NCBI GenBank assembly: GCA_937920255.1
Contig: CALDSL010000021.1
Coordinates: 1 to 22,705 of the forward strand
DNA length: 22,705 bases
Origin: an uncultured Anaerolineaceae bacterium
Lineage (GTDB): Bacteria; Chloroflexota; Anaerolineae; Anaerolineales; Anaerolineaceae
Direction: 5' to 3'
In this document: in pieces, positions 21,091-22,705 of the stretch
Numbering within the stretch: position 1 is the first letter of the stretch
Layout: each line of letters begins with the position of its first letter
Made by a program: the position numbers and the translations under genes
Notes under the pieces: generated by a model
Databases searched by the model: none
What the model was told of the DNA's origin: nothing
What the model saw: the letters and a program-made list of their open reading frames with translations, nothing else

Positions 21091-22257
21091 GTGGATTATG
21101 TCAAAAACCGCAATCTTGTTGTGCCTATGTCTCAGGATGAGGTATTGGCTCTCGACAATATCTGTCCCTCGGAAGACCGTCGCCCATTTGGGAAGGTGAC
21201 TGCATCCTCCCGCTCATTCTGGTTGGAGCACGATCCCCAGGGGGATTCACTGGTGGAGTTGACGCGTTCCTCCCTGGCGGAAGGGGCGTTCGAACTGGCG
21301 ACCAACGCGGCGATCAACTATGGCCTTCCGGTGCAGCGGCTGGTGCAGGGAGAGAAGCTGCAGGTCACGCGTGAGCGCGACCGTGACCGTATTAACACGG
21401 TCGAATCGTTTGTGCCGGAAGGCATGCCGGTAGCGTATCATCCCAAGCTGACCAGGGGCCTGAAACGCTCGCTGGGTCTCAAGGCAGGCGGTGGGAAGGT
21501 CCTTCTCAGCGAAGAACCGCACATTACCATCCACGGCGTCGAGTCGCGCCAGTTTCTCTACCCGGATTCCTATCCGTTCTCGGCGGTCTGTAAGCTGATC
21601 ATCGACTCGCAGGCCAAGCCGGGCGGTCCATGGGGCAATCGCACCGAGGCTACCGGATTTCTGGTGGGGCGGCGCTCGTTGATGACCTCCGGCCATGTGC
21701 ATCCGGATTTCTCGGGCAACGCCTGGCGCATCAAGGTCATACCTGCCTGTTGGGCCGGCCGCTCCGTCTACGGCATGGGATACATTACCTATGCGCGCAG
21801 CGCGTACTACTGGAACTATGATAGCGGCAGCGACTTTATGGTGTGCGAGCTGTACGATGCGATTGGCGACGATCTGGGTTACTTTGGAGCGGTCAATTAC
21901 CACTCCAGTTGGGAAGACCGGTCGGTGTGGAGTATGGCCGGGTATCCCTACGACCGCAGCCTGACCTCCCTTTCGTATCAAAGCGGGATCAGCGTGCGGG
22001 ATGATGACGACGGTGACGATATCAATGTCGGGGGCAACTCATACGATACGACCCAGGTCGAAAACGATGCGGACGAAGCCAGCGGCGCAAGCGGCTCGCC
22101 CTTGTTCGCGGTATTCAATGGCGACATCCTGGCAGTGGGTGTGCACAGCGGCGTGGAGTATGACGGCACGTTTACGGGCACCGAAACGTTATCCTGCGCT
22201 GCGGGGGGTGACGGTTTTCTCGAGGTGATCCGCTGGGCGCGCAATCAGTGGGGATAA
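21091..22257 (+). CDS. V8-like (trypsin-fold, S1B-type) serine protease with N-terminal region
   Basis: This 388-residue protease candidate has the chymotrypsin/glutamyl-endopeptidase triad visible in order: His202 (LMTSGHVHP), Asp248 (GSDFMVCEL) and Ser334 in DEASGASGSPLF, the GxSGSP form of V8-type enzymes. Residues 1-155 form an unrecognised N-terminal region, possibly a pro-domain. An acidic run (DDDDGDD, 304-310) precedes the Ser motif and could bind calcium. No signal peptide, lipobox or Tat motif is seen, so an intracellular role or non-classical export must be considered. The GTG start is supported by AGGAGAGG (21077-21084) 6 nt upstream; ATG 21130 is a weaker alternative. It is followed after 36 bases by an uncharacterised gene that runs out of the window. 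Confidence 0.85.
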   Translation: MDYVKNRNLVVPMSQDEVLALDNICPSEDRRPFGKVTASSRSFWLEHDPQGDSLVELTRSSLAEGAFELATNAAINYGLPVQRLVQGEKLQVTRERDRDRINTVESFVPEGMPVAYHPKLTRGLKRSLGLKAGGGKVLLSEEPHITIHGVESRQFLYPDSYPFSAVCKLIIDSQAKPGGPWGNRTEATGFLVGRRSLMTSGHVHPDFSGNAWRIKVIPACWAGRSVYGMGYITYARSAYYWNYDSGSDFMVCELYDAIGDDLGYFGAVNYHSSWEDRSVWSMAGYPYDRSLTSLSYQSGISVRDDDDGDDINVGGNSYDTTQVENDADEASGASGSPLFAVFNGDILAVGVHSGVEYDGTFTGTETLSCAAGGDGFLEVIRWARNQWG

Positions 22258-22293
22258 CAAAACTTGTTGTTGGTTATGAAAGGATAAATGGCA

Positions 22294-22705
22294 ATGAGTA
22301 TTCAGGAATCCGAAAAACAAACGGCGACCAACTATTCGCATAAAATTTCGGCTGTTGTGGCGGCGCTGCTTGGCGGCGGCCGCGAAGACGACAACAACCC
22401 ACTGCCTCCCGGCCCGTGGGATCCGGTGATCCGCAGCGCGCTGGAGCGATCCGGCATTTATCGCCTATTCACGCCGGCCCAGTCGGGATTTCGCGCGCAA
22501 GCCGAACTGTGGAGTCTGGTATTGGCGACCATCGCGGCGAAGCACCCGGAAATCTGGGATGTGATTGGCGGGGATGGGCGGCTGGAAAAAGTGGGTCTGA
22601 ACCCGCAGCCCTTGCCGCCCCGCTATGCCTTTATGCAAACCCTGGCCGAGACGTTGATCCAGCGCGCGGAGTTGATCCAGGAGGTCAGCGGGGCGATGGT
22701 CAACG
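22294..22705 (+). CDS. Uncharacterised protein with LNPQPLPP motif (3' end outside window)
   Basis: This frame stays open to the last base, giving at least 137 residues. AAAGGA (22279-22284) lies 9 nt before ATG 22294, while ATG 22288 is too close, so I use 22294. The N-terminus is polar, followed by an Ala/Gly stretch (AVVAALLGGG), an amphipathic segment (VIRSALERSGIYRLF), a helix-rich part, and VGLNPQPLPPRYAF near residue 108. The LNPQPLPP words recur in uncharacterised bacterial proteins that I cannot name with certainty. No enzyme motif is visible. Its placement behind the protease, in the same direction with a short gap, suggests a shared transcript and a possible substrate or partner role. 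Confidence 0.75.
   Translation, partial: MSIQESEKQTATNYSHKISAVVAALLGGGREDDNNPLPPGPWDPVIRSALERSGIYRLFTPAQSGFRAQAELWSLVLATIAAKHPEIWDVIGGDGRLEKVGLNPQPLPPRYAFMQTLAETLIQRAELIQEVSGAMVN

Overview
The window is GC-rich and gene-dense, with most genes on the + strand. Several traits fit a Chloroflexota/Anaerolineae-type bacterium: lipoproteins with Thr/Pro-rich linkers after the lipobox, many NarL-type two-component pairs, and dispersed palindromic elements of the GTAGGGG type. This placement is inference; no rRNA or marker gene is present.

Layout. 1-3405 (+): the C-terminal part of an MFS transporter cut by the window edge, a flavin-binding PNPOx/Nim-like protein, an aldo/keto reductase and a cyclase-family (kynurenine formamidase-like) hydrolase, with two inverted-repeat elements at 2454-2629. 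3412-5317 (-): a response regulator and a Cys-rich GAF histidine kinase, transcribed away from the next block. 5596-10988 (+): a compact Hyb-type uptake [NiFe]-hydrogenase operon in the order small subunit, HybA-like ferredoxin, HybB-like membrane anchor, large subunit, maturation protease. 11013-11313: a strong hairpin and a composite repeat. 11314-13717 (-): an exported protein and a lipoprotein. 13943-16687 (+): an ECF sigma factor, its putative membrane anti-sigma factor, and a lipoprotein sharing the anti-sigma ectodomain. 16805-20920 (+): a DinB/ClbS-like protein, an MFS transporter, and a second NarL-type kinase/regulator pair, separated by palindromic elements. 21091-22705 (+): a V8-like serine protease and the start of an uncharacterised gene cut by the window edge.

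The main observation is in the hydrogenase large subunit. Its reading frame (8806-10521) is interrupted by one in-frame TGA at 8992-8994, exactly where the second cysteine of the N-terminal nickel-binding motif RxCGxC belongs. The frame then stays open for 508 sense codons to an intact C-terminal DPCxxCxxH motif. A hairpin with 12 base pairs begins two bases after the TGA, as expected for a bacterial SECIS element. The simplest reading is selenocysteine at residue 63, a bridging Ni-Fe ligand. In classical [NiFeSe] hydrogenases the selenocysteine replaces a terminal ligand in the C-terminal motif instead. A sequencing error or nonsense mutation remains possible.

How the genes may work together: the kinase/regulator pair at 3412-5317 is divergent from the hydrogenase operon across a 278-bp gap. 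A nested inverted repeat there overlaps candidate promoters in both directions, so the pair may control the hydrogenase. The hydrogenase would oxidise H2 outside the membrane (two Tat-type signals) and pass electrons through HybA and HybB to quinone.
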